From assembly GCA_017935565.1 (NCBI GenBank), contig JAGBHK010000042.1, forward strand, positions 1-64,000: a DNA stretch of 64,000 nt, read 5' to 3'. Within the stretch, counting starts at the first letter, position 1. Every line of letters starts with the position of its first letter. Made by a program: the position numbers and the translations under genes. This DNA comes from Lachnospiraceae bacterium. GTDB taxonomy: Bacteria > Bacillota > Clostridia > Lachnospirales > Lachnospiraceae. This document shows positions 7,271 through 14,742 of this stretch, in pieces. The notes under the pieces are model-generated. The model made no database searches and was not told the origin of the DNA. It saw nothing but the letters and a program-made list of their open reading frames with translations.

Positions 7271-7340
7271 CTTTCTCCTCCTAACAATCACAACCGCCTC
7301 TAAATAGAACAAAGAGTTCGAAGAACTTTCTTATATAGCA

Positions 7341-7371
7341 AAAAAGGCACCCCACCAAAAGCAGAGTGCCT
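7341..7371 (-). terminator. Rho-independent terminator after the 34-codon ORF
   Basis: GGCAC (7346-7350) pairs with GTGCC (7366-7370); read on the minus strand the stem is followed by six Ts. The stem is short and has G-T pairs inside. It ends the short transcript that begins at the promoter at 7562-7590. Confidence 0.6.
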
Positions 7372-7418
7372 AAAATAAACGTATATTATCCCAATATAAA
7401 ATCAGTCGACAATAAACC

Positions 7419-7523
7419 CTATCCTATGTATTCCGAATCGGTAGCAATATGTATATCAATATATAATCTTCTCGCGTCATAATCGTAATGTTTAGTTGTA
7501 ATATTTGTTCTAATTGTAATCAT
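7419..7523 (-). CDS. Possible 34-residue small protein with its own promoter and terminator
   Basis: The ORF would encode MITIRTNITTKHYDYDARRL-YIDIHIATDSEYIG, a soluble, beta-prone, charged peptide with no hydrophobic segment and no family I recognise. It is preceded by GGCGGTGG 5 bases before the ATG. A promoter with an extended -10 (7562-7590) lies about 40 bases upstream and a hairpin terminator (7341-7371) lies downstream. The unit could instead be a small RNA of roughly 200 bases whose ORF is chance. Confidence 0.4.
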   Translation of the reverse strand: MITIRTNITTKHYDYDARRLYIDIHIATDSEYIG

Positions 7524-7561
7524 ATTGTCCACCGCCTTTCTTTACTAAATTTGTTCTGTCT

Positions 7562-7590
7562 ACGATAACATACCATTTTTTATGTGTCAA
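7562..7590 (-). promoter_or_regulatory. Promoter for the small transcript downstream of Enzyme I
   Basis: On the minus strand TTGACA (7590-7585), 17 bases, then TATCGT (7567-7562) preceded by TGT, an extended -10 that compensates for the weak hexamer. It begins 18 bases past the Enzyme I stop codon, so the small downstream unit can be transcribed on its own. Confidence 0.6.
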
Positions 7591-7607
7591 TATTTTTTTG
7601 AAAAAAT

Positions 7608-9134
7608 TTAAACTTTTTTTCCCATGCTAAGTGATAACGCATCAATTCCCATTTTAACAAAATCCATTGCAAGTGTAACGTCTGAAGCTAACTCGCCACA
7701 CATACCAACTTCAATGCCTGCTTTATGACCATTATCAACTACCATCTTAATCATCTTCATAATAGCAGGATGATGTATATCATAAGTAGATGCAAGTAAT
7801 GCATTTTGTCTGTCTACGGCTAATGTATACTGTGTCAAATCATTTGTACCAATGCTAAAGAAATCTACTTTTTTCGCAAGTTCGTCACTTATCATAACTG
7901 CTGCCGGAGTTTCGATCATAATACCAATCTTTACATCTCCGTATTCTTCACCAGATTTTTTCAGTTCTTTTTTTACTGATTCTAGTACTTTTTTCGCCTG
8001 CACTACTTCATCAACTGAAATCACCATAGGGAACATTATAGATACATCGCCATGTACTGCTGCACGTAAAATTGCTCTTATCTGTGTTTTAAAGATAGCT
8101 TTTCTATCCAAACTAAATCTAATTCCTCGATATCCAAGCGCAGGATTATTCTCTCTAATTATGCCAAGATAATCAGCCTTTTTATCAGAACCCAAATCAC
8201 AGGTTCTAATTACAACAGGTTTACCTTCGAACATTTTTGCTACTTCTTTGTATACTAAATACTGTTCTTCTTCTGTTGGATATTCCTTTTTGCCAAGATA
8301 AATAAATTCTGTTCTAAAAAGACCAACACCTTCAGCACCATTTTTCAATGCATTTTTGGCATCTGCCACAGTGCTAATATTTGCATATATCTTTGGACGG
8401 TCCTCTACGCAAGACCAGTCAAAAGCTGTAACTTTATCATACTTACTCATTATTTCAGAAACAAATTTCTGGTCTGGTTCAATATACATACAACCCTCGT
8501 AACCATCTAAAAGAACTGATTTCCCATTGAGTTTCGGGTCGATTTTTATACCTGAAATCGCTGGAATTGAATTCTCCCTCGCCAAAATTGCTGTATGTGA
8601 ATTTATTCCTCCTGTTTCAGTTGCAAATCCCAATAAATATTCCTTATCGATGCTTATAGCCTGACTCGGTGTAAGTTCATATGCCATAAGGATAACATGT
8701 TCAGTAAGATTAATATCTTCGTTCACGCCTAAAAGATCCTTTATTATCTTGTTTGAAACATCCTTTATATCCAAACTTCTCTCTTTCAGGTACTTATCAG
8801 TCATTACTTCGAAGGTTTTACATAATTCATTTCTCACCAATAAAACTGCACATTCTGCAGTTGCATTCTTATTGATATAACCTTCAACCATTTCTTCAAA
8901 TATCACATCATCTACTATAGCAATATGAGCCTCAATAACCTCTTTATTTTCAGTTTTATTCAACAGCTTGACTAACTTTCTTCTAACAGACTTTCTTGCA
9001 TCCGAAAAACGACGAAGTTCTTTTTTCACTTCATCCGTTTTCTGTGTAGAAATCTTTACTTCAGGCTCTACATAAACAAATATTTTCCCATATGCTACAC
9101 CATTTGAAATGTTATTTCCTTTAATGCACTCCAT
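7608..9134 (-). CDS. ptsI: Phosphoenolpyruvate-protein phosphotransferase (PTS Enzyme I), short C-terminus
   Basis: A 508-residue Enzyme I that moves phosphate from PEP to HPr in sugar uptake. The N-terminal region binds HPr. The phosphorylation site is GGINSHTAILAR (His180). The C-terminal PEP-binding barrel shows GVGLFRTEFIY, SIGTNDLTQYTLAVDR and the catalytic Cys in VGMCGELASD. The protein stops at GIDALSLSMGKKV, some 30-60 residues shorter than usual; the last helix (family pattern S-x-x-x-x-x-R) is missing and no frameshifted remnant follows. No HPr gene is adjacent. Confidence 0.9.
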   Translation of the reverse strand: MECIKGNNISNGVAYGKIFVYVEPEVKISTQKTDEVKKELRRFSDARKSVRRKLVKLLNKTENKEVIEAHIAIVDDVIFEEMVEGYINKNATAECAVLLVRNELCKTFEVMTDKYLKERSLDIKDVSNKIIKDLLGVNEDINLTEHVILMAYELTPSQAISIDKEYLLGFATETGGINSHTAILARENSIPAISGIKIDPKLNGKSVLLDGYEGCMYIEPDQKFVSEIMSKYDKVTAFDWSCVEDRPKIYANISTVADAKNALKNGAEGVGLFRTEFIYLGKKEYPTEEEQYLVYKEVAKMFEGKPVVIRTCDLGSDKKADYLGIIRENNPALGYRGIRFSLDRKAIFKTQIRAILRAAVHGDVSIMFPMVISVDEVVQAKKVLESVKKELKKSGEEYGDVKIGIMIETPAAVMISDELAKKVDFFSIGTNDLTQYTLAVDRQNALLASTYDIHHPAIMKMIKMVVDNGHKAGIEVGMCGELASDVTLAMDFVKMGIDALSLSMGKKV

Positions 9135-9190
9135 AGATTCACCATCCTTGAAATATATACCTAGACAGTGCCTATAGCACCATCTTAAAT

Positions 9191-10723
9191 TTATTCTTCA
9201 CCATCATCAGCTGCATAAGATAAGTTTCTAAAATCTGTGTATCCTCCAAGTTCCTTTGTTGGGTACGAGAACACACCAATTCTATATCCTACAAACACAT
9301 CCAATGTATATAACATCTGTAATTCTTCACCAATTTCATCAAACTCAACACCATCAGCTGAATAATAGAAAGTTGCAATATCTTCACCAATATTAAAGTC
9401 AAAATTAATCATAAGGTGGAATGACTGCGGATTAAATCCTTCAATATCAGAAGCCTTTATGCATGTTTCTTCATATTGCTTCTTATCTTCACCTTTTTTG
9501 CAAACTGTTACAAAGTATTCATCATTTTCCTTCTTAACACCTACTGTACCATAGAAGCCCATAAATGCGCAAAGACCTGAATAGTCACCATTCTTCATTC
9601 CAGTAAGGTCCATCTCAACTGTAAAATTACATTCTGGAGTTGATGTACGTTCTGTAAGAGTATTTCTTGCAGTCATAATTCCATCTGCAAGTTGAGCCAT
9701 TTTAAGGCGCAAATATCCTGGTCTTTCAGTAAATGACCACGCATCCTCAATAGGGTTGTGGTTCCACTGGAACTGGTCTGGAATAACATTCTTATCAGAA
9801 TTAAAGCTGTGACTAATGATAATAGGTTCAGCCTTGTACTCTTCAAAAGGTGCTTCAAACTGCGCTGGTGCCTTTCCATCAATACCTACAACTGGCCAAT
9901 CATTTTCCCATACTACTGGTAATGTATATGGTATACGGCCAACTGAACCATGATCCTGGAACAATACACTATACCAATTTCCATCAGCAGCTTCTACTAA
10001 TGAACCCTGTGCAACACCTGCATTTAAATATCCACAAGTATCATCCATTATAATTCTTCTCTCGTATTCGCCAGTAAGTTCCTTAGAACGGTAGCAGATT
10101 TCTCTTCTTCTGCCATTACCTTCGCCTTCTCTTGGCCATTCAATGAATAAAAGATAAATGTAGCCATTTCTTACATATGCTCTACAACCTTCACATGGAA
10201 GTCCAATATTTTCCGTAGGTGTTTGGAATAAAATCTGTCTTAATCCACCTTCTTTTACTCCACTTAAATCATCCTTTAATTCAACTATTCTAATAGTACC
10301 TGTACCATAAACAAGATAAGACTTACCCTCCCAGAATAAGAAACTCATATCATGGAATACTTCGTCAATCTCATAATGATCCCAATATCTCTTTTCAATA
10401 TCATCTGTATGATAAATATATGTTTTCTTCATATCATGACATACAAAACAAGCGTAGTATCTGCCATTATGAAAAGCTAAACTTGTAGCCCACTGACCTA
10501 CACCATATGCATTTTTACCATTTTTAAGTTCATATATATCATTATCTGCAATTTTATCAAAAATATATGTAGCTATTTCCCAATTGCAAAGGTCCTTAGA
10601 GCGTAAAAGCACTGCTCCAGGCATAAAAAACATAGTTGTAGACACCATATAAAATGTATCTCCAACTCTCAAAACGTCAACATCCGGCATATCAGCCTTG
10701 ATAACTGGATTCTTAATAATCAT
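9191..10723 (-). CDS. Glycoside hydrolase family 43 (beta-xylosidase / arabinofuranosidase type)
   Basis: A 510-residue cytoplasmic-looking enzyme (no signal peptide). Residues 1-310 form the five-bladed propeller: the N-terminal DMPDVDVLRVGDTFYMVS holds the catalytic base Asp, DMSFLFWEGKSYLVYG fits the pKa-modulating Asp region, and LPCEGCRAYVRNGYIYLL holds the likely acid Glu. Residues 320-505 are a beta-sandwich with SGLCAFMGFYGTVGV, as in GH43 enzymes with a C-terminal concanavalin-like domain. It would act on imported xylo- or arabino-oligosaccharides. It has its own perfect sigma-A promoter, back-to-back with that of the GGDEF-EAL gene. Confidence 0.88.
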   Translation of the reverse strand: MIIKNPVIKADMPDVDVLRVGDTFYMVSTTMFFMPGAVLLRSKDLCNWEIATYIFDKIADNDIYELKNGKNAYGVGQWATSLAFHNGRYYACFVCHDMKKTYIYHTDDIEKRYWDHYEIDEVFHDMSFLFWEGKSYLVYGTGTIRIVELKDDLSGVKEGGLRQILFQTPTENIGLPCEGCRAYVRNGYIYLLFIEWPREGEGNGRRREICYRSKELTGEYERRIIMDDTCGYLNAGVAQGSLVEAADGNWYSVLFQDHGSVGRIPYTLPVVWENDWPVVGIDGKAPAQFEAPFEEYKAEPIIISHSFNSDKNVIPDQFQWNHNPIEDAWSFTERPGYLRLKMAQLADGIMTARNTLTERTSTPECNFTVEMDLTGMKNGDYSGLCAFMGFYGTVGVKKENDEYFVTVCKKGEDKKQYEETCIKASDIEGFNPQSFHLMINFDFNIGEDIATFYYSADGVEFDEIGEELQMLYTLDVFVGYRIGVFSYPTKELGGYTDFRNLSYAADDGEE

Positions 10724-10776
10724 ATTTAATTCTCCTTTTCACGTTTACTGCCTCCATGACAGTTATATTGAATTAT

Positions 10777-10805
10777 ATTATAAAAAATATCTCATCTATT
10801 GTCAA
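10777..10805 (-). promoter_or_regulatory. Consensus promoter of the GH43 gene
   Basis: On the minus strand TTGACA (10805-10800), a 17-base spacer and TATAAT (10782-10777): a full consensus sigma-A promoter. The -35 box lies one base from the -35 box of the opposite promoter. Confidence 0.88.
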
Positions 10806-10806
10806 C

Positions 10807-10835
10807 TTGATTATTAAATACTTTTATGATAAAAT
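10807..10835 (+). promoter_or_regulatory. Promoter of the GGDEF-EAL-LamG gene
   Basis: TTGATT (10807-10812), 17 bases, TAAAAT (10830-10835) with TGA before the -10. A strong AAGGAGG ribosome-binding site follows at 10853-10859. This promoter and the GH43 promoter have adjoining -35 boxes, so two polymerases probably cannot bind at once. Confidence 0.8.
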
Positions 10836-10868
10836 AAACTCAATTATATTGTAAGGAGGAAATGCCTT

Positions 10869-12818
10869 ATGGATATCGTGAATTTAAAAGATAAATATGA
10901 TTGTGATTACCTAACCGGATTGATTAGTAGGCGAGGACTTTATGACTATTATGCGTCACTAGACAAATCCAAGTTTATTCATGCTATGTTTTTGGATATA
11001 GATAATTTCAAACGCGTTAATGACGTTTATGGACATAGTATGGGCGATAAGCTTCTCATTTGTGTTAGTCAGCTTATTCAGTCTCACACAGATGGTTTTA
11101 CCTCGAGAATCGGCGGTGATGAATATGTCATATTATTGGACGCGTCCATAAAACCAAACGATGTAGAAATTTTAGCTCAGACTATGCTTGAAGATTTGGA
11201 GAATCTTGACTTTAGAAAAGACATTTTATCACTCATTTCTTTAAGTATTGGTATTGTTTTCAATCAGCCTGTCTCGCAGATACTTGATGATATTTTAGCA
11301 AAATGCGATGCCGCTATGTATCAGTCAAAATATGATGGAAAAAACAGATATACTGTTTACCGTTCATATGACAAAACATTGGAAATTAATAGAAACATTG
11401 AGTTAGAAATGTACGATGCCTTAAAGACTGGTCAATTTCATGTATATTTACAACCTAAAGTTAATATGGTTTCCAGCGAATTATATGGTGCCGAAGCGCT
11501 TTCTCGTTGGGTTCATCCTGAAGATGGCTTACGAAGACCTGATATGTACATACCATTATTTGAAAAAAATGGTTTCATTTCATCTCTTGATATGTATGTG
11601 TATGAAGAGGTATGTAAGTTAAAAGCTTCATGGGCAAATGAAAAATACGGACATATTCCAATCTCTGTTAATATGTCCAGATTACATTTATATAACAAGG
11701 AGTTCCCTGATACACTGGAATCTATTGCATATAAATATGGAATTCCAACTAATGAATTAGAAATTGAGATTACCGAAAGTACCTTTATCAAAGATAATGC
11801 CGAACTTATTCGTGTAATTGATATTTTGCAGGAAAAAGGCTTTATGGTTTCAATTGATGACTTTGGTTCAGGATTTTCTGCTCTTAACCTTTTGAAGGAC
11901 TTATCTGTTAACACAATTAAAATTGACCGTGAATTCCTTAAATTGTCCTCAAATAACTCTAGAGGTAAAAAGGTTATTAGAAATATCATTGCTATGTGTT
12001 TGGATTTAAAAATGGATGTTGTTACCGAAGGCATTGAAACTAAAGAACAGATTGACTTCATAACAAGATGTGGTTGTCAAATCGCCCAAGGTTTCTACTA
12101 CTCAAAACCTATTCCTGTAGATGAATTTGTTGTTTTCGCAGATGAATATTTAAGTAATATACATGCAAATTACACCTTCCATTTAGACGGTGATACAACC
12201 GCTGAGGACTGTGATTTGGTAGGTATGTTAAATGGTGAAGGTTTTGAGTATAGACAAGGTATTTTTAAAGATAGTACAGCACTTCACTTTCCTGGCGGTG
12301 AACCCGAGAAAAACACTGTTTTCATTCCAACCGAAACTATTGTTAATGACAGTTTTTCAGTTTCAGTTTGGATAAAACCAGAAATTTTCTATGCTTGGAT
12401 TTCTGCATTATATATTAAATTTGAAAGTGGTTTCTGTAGTATCATTCCAAATGCTTTTGATGGTTTATCAAGCCTTAGAATTAGAGACTCAAAAGAAGTT
12501 AATGGCTGGTATGATGTAACAGGAAGACCTCTTAATGTAACCACTTGGTGGCACTATTCATTTTCTTACAACGCAAAAACTGAAACTGCCACTGCTTTCA
12601 TAAATGGCGAAGTTGTTGGCGCTTTAGAAAATGTACCAACCAACCGTTATGTAAAATGGATTATATTAGGTGGCGATGTATTCCAACCATCCTTTGTTGG
12701 TGATATATGTGAATTCGTTATTTACAATGAAGCTAAAGACCATCTATTTATGAAAGAATTACATGAATCTTATATTTCTCGCGAAGATTTCATAGGTTTT
12801 GAAGTCGATAAAGAATAA
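10869..12818 (+). CDS. Cyclic di-GMP enzyme: GGDEF + EAL + C-terminal LamG domain
   Basis: A 649-residue protein without signal peptide or membrane segment. Residues 1-165 are a GGDEF diguanylate cyclase domain (DIDNFKRVND at 43-52, GGDEY at 82-86); no RxxD inhibitory site is seen. Residues 175-425 are an EAL phosphodiesterase with the key blocks intact: EAL at 209-211, SVNMSR, EITES, DDFGSG at 330-335, KIDREF, TEGIET and QGFYYSKP. Residues 435-640 are a LamG/concanavalin-like beta-sandwich (SVSVWIKPEIFYAW, ATAFINGEVVG). LamG normally binds carbohydrate or protein ligands, so it may act as a cytoplasmic sugar sensor here. A paralogue is at 37408-38826. Confidence 0.9.
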   Translation: MDIVNLKDKYDCDYLTGLISRRGLYDYYASLDKSKFIHAMFLDIDNFKRVNDVYGHSMGDKLLICVSQLIQSHTDGFTSRIGGDEYVILLDASIKPNDVEILAQTMLEDLENLDFRKDILSLISLSIGIVFNQPVSQILDDILAKCDAAMYQSKYDGKNRYTVYRSYDKTLEINRNIELEMYDALKTGQFHVYLQPKVNMVSSELYGAEALSRWVHPEDGLRRPDMYIPLFEKNGFISSLDMYVYEEVCKLKASWANEKYGHIPISVNMSRLHLYNKEFPDTLESIAYKYGIPTNELEIEITESTFIKDNAELIRVIDILQEKGFMVSIDDFGSGFSALNLLKDLSVNTIKIDREFLKLSSNNSRGKKVIRNIIAMCLDLKMDVVTEGIETKEQIDFITRCGCQIAQGFYYSKPIPVDEFVVFADEYLSNIHANYTFHLDGDTTAEDCDLVGMLNGEGFEYRQGIFKDSTALHFPGGEPEKNTVFIPTETIVNDSFSVSVWIKPEIFYAWISALYIKFESGFCSIIPNAFDGLSSLRIRDSKEVNGWYDVTGRPLNVTTWWHYSFSYNAKTETATAFINGEVVGALENVPTNRYVKWIILGGDVFQPSFVGDICEFVIYNEAKDHLFMKELHESYISREDFIGFEVDKE

Positions 12819-12861
12819 AAAAATTGCTACGCAAGGTGTTCATCCTTGCGTAGCATTTTTG
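12819..12861. terminator. Bidirectional terminator between convergent genes
   Basis: A perfect 12-bp stem, TGCTACGCAAGG (12825-12836) with CCTTGCGTAGCA (12844-12855), flanked by A-run and T-run. It serves the GGDEF-EAL gene on the plus strand and exonuclease III on the minus strand. Confidence 0.92.
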
Positions 12862-12889
12862 AATTTTTATATACTAGTTTTGGTTAATT

Positions 12890-13648
12890 TTATAACTCAA
12901 TGTCAAGTTCCACAGGACAATGGTCAGAACCCATTACATCCTTATGAATCTTCGCATCTTTTAATTTGTCATTTAAATCATCCGATGCAATGAAATAGTC
13001 TATACGCCACCCAGCGTTCTTCTCTCTAGCCTTAAACATATAAGACCACCAAGAATATGCTCCTTCCAAATCAGGATAAAAAAATCTAAATGTATCAGTA
13101 AACCCTGCATCTAACAATTTTGTCATTTCGCCACGTTCTTCATCTGTAAATCCCGCATTTTTTCTGTTAGTTTTTGGATTTTTCAAGTCTATCTCCTTAT
13201 GAGCTACATTAAGATCTCCACATAAAATTACAGGCTTATTTTTCTTCAAATTACACAAATACTCTCTAAAATCCGCTTCCCATTTCATCCTATAATCAAG
13301 TCTTGTAAGTTCTCTTTGAGCATTAGGAGTATAGCATGTAATCATATAAAAATCAGCAAATTCCAAAGTAATAACTCTTCCCTCATGGTCATGTTCGTCG
13401 ATACCGATTCCATAAGTTACATTTAAAGGTTCTTCCTTTGTAAATATTGCAGTTCCTGAATACCCCTTCTTATCAGCATAATTCCAATATGAATGATATC
13501 CTTCCTTCTCCCATTCAATTTGACCTTCCTGTAATTTTATCTCCTGAAGACAGAAAATATCTGCATTCTCACTATCAAAAAAATCCATAAAGCCCTTATC
13601 CATACAGGCTCTTAAACCATTAACATTCCAAGATATCAGTTTTTTCAT
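12890..13648 (-). CDS. xth: Exodeoxyribonuclease III (AP endonuclease)
   Basis: A 252-residue EEP-fold nuclease that cuts at abasic sites in base-excision repair. It begins MKKLISWNVNGLRACM (metal-binding Asn), then ADIFCLQEIKLQ (catalytic Glu), CGDLNVAHKEIDLKNP (Asp/Asn pair), WRIDYFIAS and the terminal GSDHCPVELDI with the catalytic Asp-His. All family motifs are intact and the length is typical. The 12-bp bidirectional terminator lies just past its stop. Confidence 0.95.
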   Translation of the reverse strand: MKKLISWNVNGLRACMDKGFMDFFDSENADIFCLQEIKLQEGQIEWEKEGYHSYWNYADKKGYSGTAIFTKEEPLNVTYGIGIDEHDHEGRVITLEFADFYMITCYTPNAQRELTRLDYRMKWEADFREYLCNLKKNKPVILCGDLNVAHKEIDLKNPKTNRKNAGFTDEERGEMTKLLDAGFTDTFRFFYPDLEGAYSWWSYMFKAREKNAGWRIDYFIASDDLNDKLKDAKIHKDVMGSDHCPVELDIEL

Positions 13649-13677
13649 AACTTAAGTATTCTCCTTATATTGTAATA

Positions 13678-13702
13678 GGGTGCCAAAACTACTTTGACAC
13701 CC
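13678..13702 (-). terminator. Terminator downstream of lactate dehydrogenase
   Basis: GGGTGCCA (13678-13685) pairs with TGACACCC (13695-13702) with one mismatch and a 9-base loop. It lies between ldh and xth and separates the two genes. Confidence 0.7.
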
Positions 13703-13729
13703 CTTATTATAATACATTTTAAATAAATT

Positions 13730-14689
13730 CTAAAGACTAATTTCTTTTAAAATTCCTTTTAATATATCTGCCGACTTTTTTAAATCAATTTTTTCATCCT
13801 CATCCAATGATATCGGCACCTTTGTTTCAGTACCATTTTTTCCAACAATTACAGGCATACTAAGGGCTACATCATTGATACCATATTCGCCATGCATTAT
13901 TGTAGATACTGGTAAAATTGATTTTTCATCCCTTACAATCGCTTCACATATTCTTCTAATAGCAACCGCAACACCATAATATGTCGCTCTTTTTCTTTTT
14001 ATAATCTCATAAGCGCTGTTTTTAACTTTTTCGGCCATTTCATTCGTAGATTCCTCTGTGTCCTCATGTCCGCGCATTTCACAGAAATCTTCAATTTCAA
14101 TACCAGAAACATTAGCACTACTCCAAGCTGCAATCTCGCTATCGCCATGTTCGCCAATAATAAATGCATGAACACTTCTACTATCTACATGTAATTGTTC
14201 AGCAACCTCATATTTAAGTCTTGCAGTATCAAGAACCGTACCCGAACCAATAACCCTATTTTCTGGTAATCCTGACAACTTAACCGTAACATATGTCAAT
14301 ATATCCACCGGATTTGAAACAACAAGTAATATCCCTGAAAAATCGCGCTTTGTGATTTCAGGAATTATAGTTTTATAAATCGACACATTTTTATGAACCA
14401 AATCTAGTCTTGTTTCATCTGGCTTTTGATTTGCTCCTGCGGTAATTATTACAATGGCGGCGTCCTTCACATCATCGTAAGTACCTGCATATATTTTCAT
14501 ATGCTTAACAAATGGAATACCATGACTTATATCCATAGCCTCCCCTTCAGCTTTTGCCATATCTGCATCAATCATTGCAATTTCAGAAAACAAACCGCTT
14601 TCCATCAAACTAAAAACTGCTGCCGAACCAACATAACCACAGCCAATCATAACGGCTTTTCTCGGATTAATATCTACTCTTTTTTCCAT
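13730..14689 (-). CDS. ldh: L-lactate dehydrogenase
   Basis: A 319-residue NAD-dependent dehydrogenase that reduces pyruvate to L-lactate, regenerating NAD in fermentation. The Rossmann motif is IGCGYVGSAAV; the adenine-side Asp is in AMIDADMAKAEG; SNPVDILTYV and the catalytic block IIGEHGDSEIAAW (His in GEHGDS) are intact, as is RLDLVHKN near the substrate loop. I use the ATG at 14689, preceded by GGAG, over one four codons upstream. A terminator follows. The gene is 54 bases from the subtilase gene upstream. Confidence 0.92.
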   Translation of the reverse strand: MEKRVDINPRKAVMIGCGYVGSAAVFSLMESGLFSEIAMIDADMAKAEGEAMDISHGIPFVKHMKIYAGTYDDVKDAAIVIITAGANQKPDETRLDLVHKNVSIYKTIIPEITKRDFSGILLVVSNPVDILTYVTVKLSGLPENRVIGSGTVLDTARLKYEVAEQLHVDSRSVHAFIIGEHGDSEIAAWSSANVSGIEIEDFCEMRGHEDTEESTNEMAEKVKNSAYEIIKRKRATYYGVAVAIRRICEAIVRDEKSILPVSTIMHGEYGINDVALSMPVIVGKNGTETKVPISLDEDEKIDLKKSADILKGILKEISL

Positions 14690-14742
14690 AACAAACTCCA
14701 TTCTGAATTCTTTTTATGTTAGTATCTGCAAAATTATAAATT

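Noticed and set aside
7852..8172. A 106-codon plus-strand frame inside ptsI
   Set aside because: No promoter or ribosome-binding site, and the opposite frame is an intact enzyme.
11513..12061. A 182-codon open frame antisense to the GGDEF-EAL gene
   Set aside because: It mirrors the EAL coding sequence, has no ribosome-binding site and encodes no recognisable motif. A shadow frame.
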